This document shows, piece after piece, positions 53,387 to 61,674 of a stretch of DNA of 64,000 bases (position 1 is the first letter of the stretch; the number at the start of each line of letters is the position of its first letter). Under the pieces are notes generated by a model. It saw only the letters and a list, made by a program, of their open reading frames with translations. It did not search any database and was not told where the DNA came from. Made by a program: the position numbers and the translations under genes. Origin of the DNA: Streptomyces longhuiensis (GTDB taxonomy: Bacteria > Actinomycetota > Actinomycetes > Streptomycetales > Streptomycetaceae); the NCBI RefSeq assembly GCF_020616555.1, contig NZ_CP085173.1, positions 2,677,501-2,741,500 of the forward strand, read 5' to 3'.

Positions 53387-53724
53387 CGGATCCTCCGCTG
53401 TGCCGCGCCGCGATCGTGCTCCGAGTGCAGCCGCTCCACCTGGACGGCCACCTCGGGCACCTCCATTCCCGCCAACGCCTTTACCCGCTCGGCGACTTGG
53501 CGACGCACGGCGCCGCACCGCGTTCCGATGTCCGCGGGATAGTCCAGTTCGAGACTGATCCGCACATGGGCGATGTCGTGGCGCACGGAGACGGTGGCGT
53601 GCGGGGTGCTGCCGACCGGAACAGCCGGGAGCGCCTCACGCGCCGCCTGCGCGGCGATCTTCGCGACGACCCGGTCGGCGATCCGGGTCGCGCCGCGATC
53701 GGCGGGCGCGACCTGCGTCGCCAC
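53383..53724 (-). CDS. Small Asp23/Gls24-like protein
   Basis: 113 residues from GTG 53724. RIADRVVAKIAAQAAREALP matches the Asp23 N-terminal helix and VRISLELDYPADIGTRCGAVRRQVAERVKALAG the alternating strand-helix core, ending VPEVAVQVERL. A second, short Asp23 paralogue in the same operon as the longer one, consistent with hetero-oligomers. Confidence 0.8.
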   Translation of the reverse strand: MATQVAPADRGATRIADRVVAKIAAQAAREALPAVPVGSTPHATVSVRHDIAHVRISLELDYPADIGTRCGAVRRQVAERVKALAGMEVPEVAVQVERLHSEHDRGAAQRRIR

Positions 53725-53727
53725 CGG

Positions 53728-53913
53728 TCACCGCCGCCGGTCGCCGCGCGAGCGGAAGAAGTCGCCGGGTTCCAGGTCCCCCTCGAGGAACCGGCCGGCG
53801 ACGAAGCCGACGGCGCCGAGCGCCGCCACCAGCAGAAAGGCCCCGAAGCCGCCGAAGTATCCGGCGAATGCGAGAGCCATTCCGGCGATCATGCCGATCA
53901 CGGCCAGGTTCAT
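53728..53913 (-). CDS. DUF2273-like small membrane protein
   Basis: 61 residues from ATG 53913 (GGAGGAG 8 nt upstream). Two glycine-rich helices (IGMIAGMALAFAGYFGGFGAFLLVAALGAVGF in two halves) then a charged tail ending FRSRGDRRR. DUF2273 proteins are regular companions of Asp23 and AmaP. Confidence 0.82.
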   Translation of the reverse strand: MNLAVIGMIAGMALAFAGYFGGFGAFLLVAALGAVGFVAGRFLEGDLEPGDFFRSRGDRRR

Positions 53914-53951
53914 CGAGCGCTCCTCCTCAAGGGCACGCCGCGGGCGGGTGG

Positions 53952-54413
53952 TCACTGAAGCCGGGACTCCGGCTCCTCGTCCTCTTCGTCGGGCAGCTTC
54001 ACGTCGCTCACCGCGATGTTGACCTCGACGACCTCGAGGCCGGTCATGCGCTCGACGGCCGCGACCACGTTCTCTCGCACGTCGCGGGCGACGTCGGCGA
54101 TCGACACCCCGTACTCCACGACGATTTCCAGGTCGAGGGCCGTCTGTACCTCGCCGACCTCCGCCTTCACCCCTCGCGACACGGATTTGGTGCCGCCGGG
54201 CACCCGGTCGCGTACGGCTCCGAAGGTGCGGGACAGGCCGCTGCCCATCGCGTGCACGCCCATGACGTCCCGCGCGGCGAGGCCGGCGATCTTCTCGACC
54301 ACACCGTCGGCGATGGTGGTGCGTCCGCGCGTCCCGGCGGATCCCCCGCCCCGCTTGGTCACAGTGGTCCTGCCCCCGGTCGCTTCGCCCGGCTTCTCTG
54401 CGGTGTCGCTCAT
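53952..54413 (-). CDS. Asp23/Gls24 family envelope stress protein
   Basis: 153 residues. RTTIADGVVEKIAGLAARDVMGV, VSRGVKAEVGEVQTALDLEIVVEYGVSI and VRENVVAAVERMTGLEVVEVNIAV (each shown in part) form the full Asp23 domain (about 32-140), with acidic tail DEEDEEPESRLQ. First gene of the operon; expressed proteins in this family form membrane-associated layers under alkaline or cell-wall stress. Confidence 0.92.
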   Translation of the reverse strand: MSDTAEKPGEATGGRTTVTKRGGGSAGTRGRTTIADGVVEKIAGLAARDVMGVHAMGSGLSRTFGAVRDRVPGGTKSVSRGVKAEVGEVQTALDLEIVVEYGVSIADVARDVRENVVAAVERMTGLEVVEVNIAVSDVKLPDEEDEEPESRLQ

Positions 54414-54530
54414 CGCGGGTCGTCCCTTTCGAAGAGGTTCTCTCAGGTCGTTCTCTGGGAGTCACTGCTCTTTCGACCACACTAAGTGCGGTTGCCCGGT
54501 CGCGCGCCAGGGATGCGGCAGGCTGGGGCA

Positions 54531-55265
54531 ATGAGCGCTGACCGATGGACGCAAGCAGTACGACACCAGCTCGGGCTCGGCAGGCTGGTGCCGCTCGGAG
54601 GGCCGCGTGACGGGTGCTGGCTGGCCGAATCGGCGGCGCGGTCGGCGTTGCGCCATGCGGTCCACTCGGTGCCGGGGGTGCGGCTGGGAAACCTGCGCAT
54701 CGAGCTCGCCGACCCCGACGGCTTCTACGAGTCCGCGGTGCCCGCGCCCCCGAGTGCCCTGCCGCCGGGACCGCTGAGAATCGTCGCGGAGTGCGCCGCG
54801 GCGCCGGACGAACCACTGCCCACGGCCGCGTCCCGGCTGCGCGCGGCACTGGACGGCGCGGCGGCCGACGGGCTCGGGCTCACGGTGGCGGAGGTGGACC
54901 TGCGGGTGACGGCGCTGCTCGACGACCCCGCGCAGGCTCAGCCCGCCTCGGGGGACGCGGAGGTGGATGTCGCGGACGGCGAGCAGGCGAGGAGCGACAC
55001 GGACGAGGGGCGGGCCGGGCGGGCCGCGCTCTCCGTGGCGGGGGTGGCGCGGCTGACCGGTTCACTGGGCGGCCTGGGGCGTGCGGTGCACATCGGGGAG
55101 CGTTCCGAGGGCGCGGCCACGCTGCCGCGCCGCCATGTGCGGATCGAACTGGCGGTGTCGGGCGGGCGGCGGGTGCTCGATGTGGCACGGGACGTGCGGA
55201 CGGCGGTCACCGGAGCCCTGGCGGACAATCCGTCAGTGGCCGTTCTGGTGACCGCCGTGCGCTGA
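54531..55265 (+). CDS. Asp23-associated hypothetical protein (P10-like label in databases)
   Basis: 244 residues. An N-terminal part (ESAARSALRHAVHSVPGVRLGNLRI) and a C-terminal one (RHVRIELAVSGGRRVLDVARDVRTAV) echo strand-helix patterns of Asp23 proteins, joined by an acidic linker. I recall Streptomyces homologues being called nucleopolyhedrovirus P10 family, an uninformative name. Divergent from the Asp23 operon across 117 nt, so probably co-regulated. Confidence 0.72.
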   Translation: MSADRWTQAVRHQLGLGRLVPLGGPRDGCWLAESAARSALRHAVHSVPGVRLGNLRIELADPDGFYESAVPAPPSALPPGPLRIVAECAAAPDEPLPTAASRLRAALDGAAADGLGLTVAEVDLRVTALLDDPAQAQPASGDAEVDVADGEQARSDTDEGRAGRAALSVAGVARLTGSLGGLGRAVHIGERSEGAATLPRRHVRIELAVSGGRRVLDVARDVRTAVTGALADNPSVAVLVTAVR

Positions 55266-55298
55266 GGGCCGTCCGGCCCGGGGCATGCGTGGGTCGCG

Positions 55299-56111
55299 TC
55301 AGTCGCCGAGGCCCGCCAGGTCCCGGAGCCGGCGTCCCTGTGCGGCGCGCTCGGCGGTGCGCTGCTCCTCGTACGAGCGTCCGGAGACGCCCTGGAGCAG
55401 GGCCTTGGTCTCGATGACGGCGTCGCGGGGCGCGGCGACGAGTGCTCCGGCGAGGTCGTGCGCGGCGGCGTCGAGCTGGTCGGCGGGCACCACGAGGTTG
55501 GCCAGGCCGATGCGGCCGGCCTCGTCGGCGTGGACGTAGCGGCCGGTGACGCAGATCTCCAGGGCGCGCGCGTATCCGACGAGGGAGACGAGGGGATGCG
55601 TGCCGGTGAGGTCGGGCACCAGACCGAGGCTGGTCTCGCGCATGGAGAACTGCACGTCCTCGGCGGCGATCCGCAGATCGCAGGCGAGGGCGAGCTGGAA
55701 GCCCGCACCGATCGCGTGTCCCTGCACCGCGGCGACGGTGATGATGTCGCTGCGCCGCCACCAGGTGAACGCCTCCTGGTACTCGGCGATGGTGTCGTCG
55801 AGCACGTCGTCGGAGCCGCGCGCCAGGTCGATGAAGGACGGCTCGCCGTCGAAACCCTCGGGCGTGAACGCCTGACGGTCGAGGCCCGCGGAGAACGAGA
55901 GTCCCTCCGCGCGCAGTACGACGACGCGCACGCTGCCCGGCAGGGACTTCCCGGCGTCGGCCAACGCCCGCCACAGAGCGGGACTTTGGGCGTTGCGCTT
56001 GTCCGGGTTGGTCAGCGTCACCGTGGCGATGGAGCCGTCGACGGTGAGGCGGACCCCGTCCTTGTCGAGTACCGGCGCGAGCGAGCCGGATCCGCTGTCG
56101 GGCGAAGCCAT
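55299..56111 (-). CDS. Enoyl-CoA hydratase/isomerase family protein
   Basis: 270 residues. Crotonase elements are VTLTNPDKRNAQSPALW, FSAGLDRQAF (first oxyanion segment), VQGHAIGAGFQLALACDLRIA (second oxyanion segment) and ETSLGLVPDLTGTHPL, in which Asp replaces one of the Glu pair, so dehydration activity is not certain. I recall mycobacteria having echA12 beside an ABC-F gene and a small HTH gene, the same trio as here. Confidence 0.9.
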   Translation of the reverse strand: MASPDSGSGSLAPVLDKDGVRLTVDGSIATVTLTNPDKRNAQSPALWRALADAGKSLPGSVRVVVLRAEGLSFSAGLDRQAFTPEGFDGEPSFIDLARGSDDVLDDTIAEYQEAFTWWRRSDIITVAAVQGHAIGAGFQLALACDLRIAAEDVQFSMRETSLGLVPDLTGTHPLVSLVGYARALEICVTGRYVHADEAGRIGLANLVVPADQLDAAAHDLAGALVAAPRDAVIETKALLQGVSGRSYEEQRTAERAAQGRRLRDLAGLGD

Positions 56112-56187
56112 GTGTGCCTCCGATGGTGTGCGCAGTCGGACGAGGGCGTGTCGACGTCCTCGAAACTACTGCACAGTAACCAACCGG

Positions 56188-56207
56188 CCGGTCGGCGGAC
56201 CGACCGG
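56188..56207 (-). terminator. Hairpin after gbn
   Basis: CCGGTCGG pairs perfectly with CCGACCGG over CGGA, within a longer imperfect stem, 34 nt past the gbn stop. Confidence 0.5.
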
Positions 56208-56240
56208 GTGGTCACCATCGAAGCCTGTGCACTGCCCGGC

Positions 56241-56465
56241 TCAGCCGGCCGCGGTCGCCTTCTTGCCGCGTGTAGCCCCGCCGCGACCTCGCAGCGTGAC
56301 TCCCGACTCACTGAGCATCCGGTGCACGAACCCATACGAGCGGCCGGTTTCCTCGGCCAGCGCTCGGATGCTCGCACCGGAGTCGTACTTCTTCTTCAGG
56401 TCTGCCGCGAGCTTGTCACGCGCGGCGCCGGTTACCCGGCTGCCCTTCTTCAGAGTCTCGGCCAC
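56241..56465 (-). CDS. gbn: Gbn-type small HTH nucleoid-associated protein
   Basis: 74 residues from GTG 56465 (GAGGAGG 5 nt upstream). A basic N-terminal arm (LKKGSRVTGAARDKLAADLKKKY), an HTH (SGASIRALAEETGRSYGFVHRMLSESGV) and an RGRGG...RGKKAT tail. It corresponds, as I recall, to S. coelicolor SCO1839 (Gbn), a nucleoid protein that binds GATC-centred sites and affects development and antibiotic production. GATC clusters sit in its upstream region. Confidence 0.9.
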   Translation of the reverse strand: MAETLKKGSRVTGAARDKLAADLKKKYDSGASIRALAEETGRSYGFVHRMLSESGVTLRGRGGATRGKKATAAG

Positions 56466-56503
56466 CCGTGCCTCCTCATGGGAAGTGCGCTCTGGACTTC
56501 TCA

Positions 56504-56829
56504 TGATCACCCCTCCTGGGCTTCCTGGCCACCCATTCGGCAAGGTCCGTCCGACGAGCTTGTGCGGTCGGGAAGCGGTCGACACGAGTGGAACGGAGGG
56601 TTCCGGGTGCGCCTGGGTGGGGCCGGAAACGGCGTTCTCCGCGAAGGGCCAGGTCAGCGCCCTGCCAGCGGGCACAAGGGCCCCGACGCCGGTGCGGCGA
56701 CGAAATCCGTGTAGGACACACCGCGGTACGAGGAGATCTCACTCAGATGATGGATCACGAGTCGGCCGAATGATCCATACCGAGTGGATCAGCCTTTCGA
56801 TCAAGCCGTGCTGACGGCCGACCGTGATC
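56504..56829. promoter_or_regulatory. GATC-rich region upstream of gbn
   Basis: GATC occurs at 56505, 56735, 56753, 56772, 56787, 56799 and 56826. The last six fall within about 95 nt, next to the ABC-F stop. This non-coding stretch of about 390 nt (56466-56858) otherwise shows no gene. The sites fit binding by the adjacent GATC-recognising Gbn protein. Confidence 0.55.
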
Positions 56830-56858
56830 GTGCGGGCCCGGACACGGGCGCCGGAGGG

Positions 56859-58457
56859 TCAGGCGAGGCTGACCAGATCCGCGTAGTCCTGGCCCCACAG
56901 GTCCTCGACCCCGTCGGGCAGCAGGATGATCCGCTCCGGCTGGAGCGCGTCCACGGCGCCCTCGTCGTGGGTGACGAGGACGACGGCGCCCTTGTAGGTG
57001 CGCAGCGCGCCGAGGATCTCCTCGCGGCTGGCCGGGTCGAGGTTGTTCGTGGGCTCGTCGAGCAGCAGGACGTTCGCGGACGACACGACGAGCGTGGCGA
57101 GCGCGAGGCGGGTCTTCTCACCGCCGGACAGGACACCGGCCGGCTTGTCGACGTCGTCCCCGGAGAACAGGAACGAGCCGAGCGTCTTGCGCACCTCGAC
57201 CAGGTCCAGGTCGGGGGCCGCGGAGCGCATGTTCTCCAGGACCGTGCGCTCCGGGTCGAGGGTCTCGTGCTCCTGCGCGTAGTAGCCGAGCTTGAGGCCG
57301 TGGCCCTCGATGATCTCGCCGGTGTCCGGCTTCTCGGCTCCGCCGAGCAGCTTGAGCAGGGTGGTCTTGCCCGCGCCGTTGAGGCCGAGGATGACGACGC
57401 GCGAGCCCTTGTCGATGGCCAGGTCGACGTCGGTGAAGATCTCCAGGGAGCCGTACGACTTCGACAGGCCCTCGGCCATCAGCGGCGTCTTGCCGCACGG
57501 GGAGGGCTCGGGGAAGCGCAGCTTGGCGACCTTGTCGGAGACACGCACCGCGTCCAACCCGGCGAGCAGCCGGTCGGCGCGCTTGGCCATGTTCTGCGCG
57601 GCGACGGTCTTGGTCGCCTTGGCGCGCATCTTGTCGGCCTGGGAGTTGAGGGCCGCGGCCTTCTTCTCGGCGTTCTGGCGCTCGCGCTTGCGGCGCTTCT
57701 CGTCGGCCTCGCGCTGCTGCTGGTAGAGCTTCCAGCCCATGTTGTAGACGTCGATCTGGGAGCGGTTCGCGTCCAGGTAGAACACCTTGTTGACGACCGT
57801 CTCGACGAGGTCGACGTCGTGGGAGATCACGATGAAGCCACCGCGGTACGACTTCAGGTAGTCGCGCAGCCAGACGATGGAGTCGGCGTCGAGGTGGTTC
57901 GTGGGCTCGTCGAGGAGCAGGGTGTCCGCGTCCGAGAAGAGGATGCGCGCCAGCTCGATACGGCGGCGCTGACCGCCGGAGAGCGTGTGCAGGGGCTGGC
58001 CGAGCACGCGGTCGGGCAGGTTGAGCGCGGCGGCGATGGTGGCGGCCTCGGCCTCGGCGGCGTACCCGCCCTTGGTGAGGAACTCCGTCTCCTGGCGCTC
58101 GTACTGCTTGAGCGCCTTCGCGCGCGTGGCGCCCGTGCCGTTGGCGATGCGCTGCTCGTTGTCGCGCATCTTCTGGATCAGGGTGTCGAGTCCGCGCGCG
58201 GACAGAATGCGGTCGCGGGCCAGGACGTCGAGGTCGCCGGTGCGGGGGTCCTGCGGGAGGTAGCCGACCTCTCCGGAGCGGGCGATCTGGCCTCCGGCCG
58301 GGGTGCCCTCACCGGCGAGGCACTTGGTGAGCGTCGTCTTGCCCGCGCCGTTGCGTCCGACCAGGCCGATGCGGTCGCCCTTGGCGATACGGAAGGTGGC
58401 GTTCTCGATGAGGATGCGGGCGCCGGCGCGCAGCTCGATGCCGGAAGCGGTGATCAC
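56859..58457 (-). CDS. ABC-F family ATPase (ribosome-associated)
   Basis: 532 residues from GTG 58457 (AGGAG 7 nt upstream). Two ABC domains with Walker A GRNGAGKT and GLNGAGKT, signatures LSGGQ and LSGGE, Walker B LLLDEPTNHLD and LLLDEPTNNLD, joined by a basic linker (about 230-300, EKRRKRERQNAEKKAAAL). No membrane domain. ABC-F proteins act on the ribosome E/P site, in translation control or antibiotic protection. Downstream genes gbn and the enoyl-CoA hydratase resemble the mycobacterial Rv1472-1473 neighbourhood. Confidence 0.93.
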   Translation of the reverse strand: MITASGIELRAGARILIENATFRIAKGDRIGLVGRNGAGKTTLTKCLAGEGTPAGGQIARSGEVGYLPQDPRTGDLDVLARDRILSARGLDTLIQKMRDNEQRIANGTGATRAKALKQYERQETEFLTKGGYAAEAEAATIAAALNLPDRVLGQPLHTLSGGQRRRIELARILFSDADTLLLDEPTNHLDADSIVWLRDYLKSYRGGFIVISHDVDLVETVVNKVFYLDANRSQIDVYNMGWKLYQQQREADEKRRKRERQNAEKKAAALNSQADKMRAKATKTVAAQNMAKRADRLLAGLDAVRVSDKVAKLRFPEPSPCGKTPLMAEGLSKSYGSLEIFTDVDLAIDKGSRVVILGLNGAGKTTLLKLLGGAEKPDTGEIIEGHGLKLGYYAQEHETLDPERTVLENMRSAAPDLDLVEVRKTLGSFLFSGDDVDKPAGVLSGGEKTRLALATLVVSSANVLLLDEPTNNLDPASREEILGALRTYKGAVVLVTHDEGAVDALQPERIILLPDGVEDLWGQDYADLVSLA

Positions 58458-58516
58458 GGACAGACTCCTGAGCAGGGATATGGACGGCGGAAGGGCTACT
58501 GAGGGCGATGAGCCGT

Positions 58517-58540
58517 CTAGTGCATGCGGAGAATGGCCAT
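58517..58540 (-). CDS. Leaderless 7-codon leader peptide upstream of the ABC-F gene
   Basis: Reading ATG GCC ATT CTC CGC ATG CAC TAG (MAILRMH). TAGACT, a good -10 (58547-58552), ends 6 nt before its ATG, so the transcript would begin at this start codon. About 59 nt separate the stop from the ABC-F GTG, including a GACGGC/GCCGTC stem (58512-58517 with 58483-58488) whose first base lies in the leader stop codon. Inferred attenuation device. Confidence 0.6.
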   Translation of the reverse strand: MAILRMH

Positions 58541-58681
58541 GGGCCAAGTCTAACGGGGCGATGCAAACACTTTTCCGCCCTGCCGTTCCGGGGCCGAGGG
58601 GCAGACCGCCGCGAACTGTTCGATAGTGGGCGTTGGGCGGCGGGCCGCCGCCCCTGACGTGCGGCAGAGGGCGGTGCGGCC

Positions 58682-59560
58682 ATGCAGTTCGACGACGACG
58701 CCGACCTGGACACCTCCGAGGTCCAGGACAGGCGCCGGGTCCCCGGCGGCCGGCGGACCATCGGCGGCGGCCTCGCGGGCCTGCTCGCCCTCCTGGTCGG
58801 CCTCTTCTTCGGCACGAACGAATTCGGCCTCTCCTCCGGCAGTGGCGAACCCGACACCTCCGTCTCGTCCGCGGCCCAGGTCAGCCAGGACTGCCGTACG
58901 GGCCAGGACGCGAACACCAAGGAGGACTGCCGCATCGTGGCGGTCGTCAACAGCGTCCAGGACTTCTGGCGTCAGGAGTTCCGCGACCGCGGGGGCAGCT
59001 ACTCCCCCGCGCAGACCGTGTTCTTCACCGGCCAGGTCGCCACCGCGTGCGGCACGGCGACCTCGGCGGTCGGGCCCTTCTACTGTCCGGGCGACCGCAA
59101 GGTCTATCTGGACCTGGGCTTCTTCGACGAGCTGCGCACCAAGTTCGGCTCCAGCGGCGGCCCCTTCGCGCAGGCGTACGTGGTGGCGCACGAGTACGGG
59201 CACCACGTGCAGAACCTGATGGGAACGCTCCAGCGCTCCCAGGACGGGCGCACGGGCCAGAACAGCAACGCGGTGCGGGTCGAGCTCCAGGCGGACTGCT
59301 ACGCCGGGGTGTGGGCGCACCACGCGACGACGACGCCCGACGACAAGACGGGCAGGCCGCTGATCACGAACCTCACCCAGGCCGACATCCGGGACGGCCT
59401 GGACGCGGCTGCCGCCGTCGGCGACGACCGGATCCAGGAGAAGTTCCAGGGCCGGGTGACGCCCGAGACCTGGACGCACGGCTCGGCGCAGCAGCGGCAG
59501 CAGTGGTTCTACGAGGGCTACCGCAGCGGCGACATGGCGCGGTGCAACACGTTCCGGTGA
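58682..59560 (+). CDS. YpfJ-like neutral zinc metallopeptidase
   Basis: 292 residues. An acidic N terminus and one helix ([20 protein letters not shown], type II membrane anchor) precede a domain with HEYGHH (zinc motif HExxHH) and [14 protein letters not shown] supplying the third ligand. Cys pairs suggest an extracytoplasmic disulfide. The family (putative neutral zinc metallopeptidase) is widely conserved with unknown substrate. GATAGT at about 58633 may be its -10. Confidence 0.9.
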   Translation: MQFDDDADLDTSEVQDRRRVPGGRRTIGGGLAGLLALLVGLFFGTNEFGLSSGSGEPDTSVSSAAQVSQDCRTGQDANTKEDCRIVAVVNSVQDFWRQEFRDRGGSYSPAQTVFFTGQVATACGTATSAVGPFYCPGDRKVYLDLGFFDELRTKFGSSGGPFAQAYVVAHEYGHHVQNLMGTLQRSQDGRTGQNSNAVRVELQADCYAGVWAHHATTTPDDKTGRPLITNLTQADIRDGLDAAAAVGDDRIQEKFQGRVTPETWTHGSAQQRQQWFYEGYRSGDMARCNTFR

Positions 59561-59651
59561 GCGGGACCGGCTCCCGGGGCGGATTGTCGGTGCCGGGTGC
59601 CAGGCTGGATCCGGCAGCGCATTCCGGACCGGCGAAGAAGGAGTGAACACA

Positions 59652-60062
59652 GTGAGCGGTACGAAGGGGCGCGCGAGTTTCTACCCGTCCTTGCTGTACG
59701 CCGACGCGAAGGCCGCGATCGAGCAGCTGACCTCGGCGTTCGGCTTCACCGCCGCGGCCGTCCACGAGGGCGAGGGCGGCTCGGTGATGCACGCCGAGCT
59801 GACGTACGGGAACGGCGCGGTGATGCTCGGCTCGAAGGGCCGCGGCGGCCGCTTCGACGAGGCCATGCGGGGCGCGGGCCCGACCGGGATCTATGTCGTC
59901 GTGGACGATGTCGACGCCCATCACCGCCGGGCCGTCGAGCACGGCGTGGAGATCCTGATGCCCCCGACGGACCAGGGCTACGGCTCCCGGGACTACATGG
60001 CCAAGGACGCCGAGGGCAACGTGTGGAGCTTCGGGACGTACGCGCCGGAGATACCGGCCTGA
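59652..60062 (+). CDS. VOC-family (glyoxalase/bleomycin-resistance-like) protein
   Basis: 136 residues from GTG 59652, preferred to GTG 59643 because AAGGAG is 8 nt upstream. FYPSLLYADAKAAIEQL (first beta-alpha), MHAELTYGNGAVMLGS, and YVVVDDVDAHHRRAVEHG, SRDYMAKDAEGNVWSFGTY show the paired beta-alpha-beta-beta-beta units. No clear metal-site triad; enzymatic role unknown. Confidence 0.88.
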   Translation: MSGTKGRASFYPSLLYADAKAAIEQLTSAFGFTAAAVHEGEGGSVMHAELTYGNGAVMLGSKGRGGRFDEAMRGAGPTGIYVVVDDVDAHHRRAVEHGVEILMPPTDQGYGSRDYMAKDAEGNVWSFGTYAPEIPA

Positions 60063-60078
60063 TCGCGCGGGCGCGGTG

Positions 60079-61494
60079 TCACACGCCTCCGGTGTGCACC
60101 TGGAAGGCGGCCCGGCGGACGGCCTTCGCGAGCGCCGGGTCCGGGTGCGCCGCGGCCAGCGCGACGAGGACCTGCACGGTGCGCGGATGCCCGGCCGCCC
60201 GGACCTCGTCGAGCAGTGCCGGCACGGTGGGCTGCACAGCGGACTCCAGATGGCGCACGAGGAGCTGGGCCTCGCCGTGGTCCGCGACGGCCGCCGCGGT
60301 GTCCACCCACAGCCAGGTCGTCTCCTCGCGGGTCAGCACCAGGTGGACGTCCTCGGGATCGGCGCCTTCGTACTCGGCGAGCCACAGCAGCGCGTAAGGG
60401 CGCAGGGGCGGCTCGTCGGCGACGGATCGGACGACGGGCTCGGCGGGGGCTCCGACGACGCGCAGCGCCTCGAAGGCCAGGCCGCGCAGCAGGGCGTCCT
60501 CACCGCGGGCGGCGGCGATCAGCTCGGTGACGGCGCTGCCGACGGGGCGGGCGGCGAGCCAGGCGCGGTACTCGGCGCGGGCCGCGTTCGGGCGCAGCCG
60601 TGCGCAGCCTCTGAGCATGTCCTCGGCGGACTGCTCGATGTTGCCCGCCGGGGACTGGGCGGCCACGCAGATCTGCTCCAGCTTGACCCAGACCGCCCAG
60701 CTGCCGAGCGGCGTGAGGGTGGCCTGGCCGTCGGCGTAGGTGAGGGCGCCGACGGCGGCGAGGCCTTGCAGGGCCCAGTCGAGGAGCGGGGGGAGGTCGG
60801 TGCCGGTGGTGCCGGTCGCGGGTCCGGTGCGCTCGGGCTGCGGGCCGTAGGGAATCTCGCAGCGTTCCGTGCGCAGTTCCTCGACGCGCTGGCCGAGCAG
60901 GTCGAGGAGTTGCGGGACGGGGACCGGGCCGGCGGAGAGCTGGAGGAAGGAGAGCACCTGGGGCATCGCCGAGACGACCTCGGCGACCGCGGCGGCCTCC
61001 GGACTCTCGCCGGCGGGGTGGGCCAGGGACCAGGCGTCGAAGAGCGCGACCCAGCCGCGCAGCACGGCGGTGTCGTCGCGGTCCCAGGCGCGCAGGCGCC
61101 AGCCGGGGCGCGCGCTGTCGCCGTGCACCTCGACGAGGCCCGCGAGGCGTGCGGTGTCCCAGTCGGCGCGGACCTGTCGCGGGGTCAGCTCCAGGTCGGC
61201 CGCCGCGCGTTCGGCGGTGGGTGCGGAGAGCGCGCCCCTGCCGTCGGGGGTGCCGTGGCCGCTGCCGGGGCTGAGGGCGGCGTCGGCCCAGCGGGCCACG
61301 CGGACGGCGTCGGCGAGGCCGCGGCGGGCCATACGGGCGAGTTCCGCCGGTGGTGGGGTGCCCTCCGGCGGGCGGGGCGCCGGGCGGGGCGGGCGAGCCT
61401 GGGTCACCACTCCGTCGGCCCGCACGGGGGCGGCGGAGAGAGTGCGCGGGCGGACGAGTCGGAGCCTGGAGTCGCGCGGGATACGGGACGTCAC
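60079..61494 (-). CDS. Large actinobacterial hypothetical protein
   Basis: 471 residues from GTG 61494 (GGAAGA 8 nt upstream), or slightly longer from 61530. An Arg/Pro-rich N terminus, then a winged-helix-like stretch (ERAAADLELTPRQVRADWDTARLAGLVEV), and helical repeats in the C-terminal third (ELIAAARGEDALLRGLAFEALRVVG; PRTVQVLVALAAAHPDPALAKAV). No enzyme motif recognised. Confidence 0.72.
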   Translation of the reverse strand: MTSRIPRDSRLRLVRPRTLSAAPVRADGVVTQARPPRPAPRPPEGTPPPAELARMARRGLADAVRVARWADAALSPGSGHGTPDGRGALSAPTAERAAADLELTPRQVRADWDTARLAGLVEVHGDSARPGWRLRAWDRDDTAVLRGWVALFDAWSLAHPAGESPEAAAVAEVVSAMPQVLSFLQLSAGPVPVPQLLDLLGQRVEELRTERCEIPYGPQPERTGPATGTTGTDLPPLLDWALQGLAAVGALTYADGQATLTPLGSWAVWVKLEQICVAAQSPAGNIEQSAEDMLRGCARLRPNAARAEYRAWLAARPVGSAVTELIAAARGEDALLRGLAFEALRVVGAPAEPVVRSVADEPPLRPYALLWLAEYEGADPEDVHLVLTREETTWLWVDTAAAVADHGEAQLLVRHLESAVQPTVPALLDEVRAAGHPRTVQVLVALAAAHPDPALAKAVRRAAFQVHTGGV

Positions 61495-61674
61495 GGGGGC
61501 AGTCTTCCGGTTGACGGTCCGAAAACCCAAACGGAATGGTTCCGGGGCTCTTTGCGGGCGTCGCGTGAGGGTCCGCGGACCGGCGCACGCCGGGGGTCTA
61601 CGCGGGCCTTCCTGCGCATCTGTCCCGTGCGGCCGGCGGGCGCTTCCCGTGGGTCCGACGGAGCTGGGGCGGAG

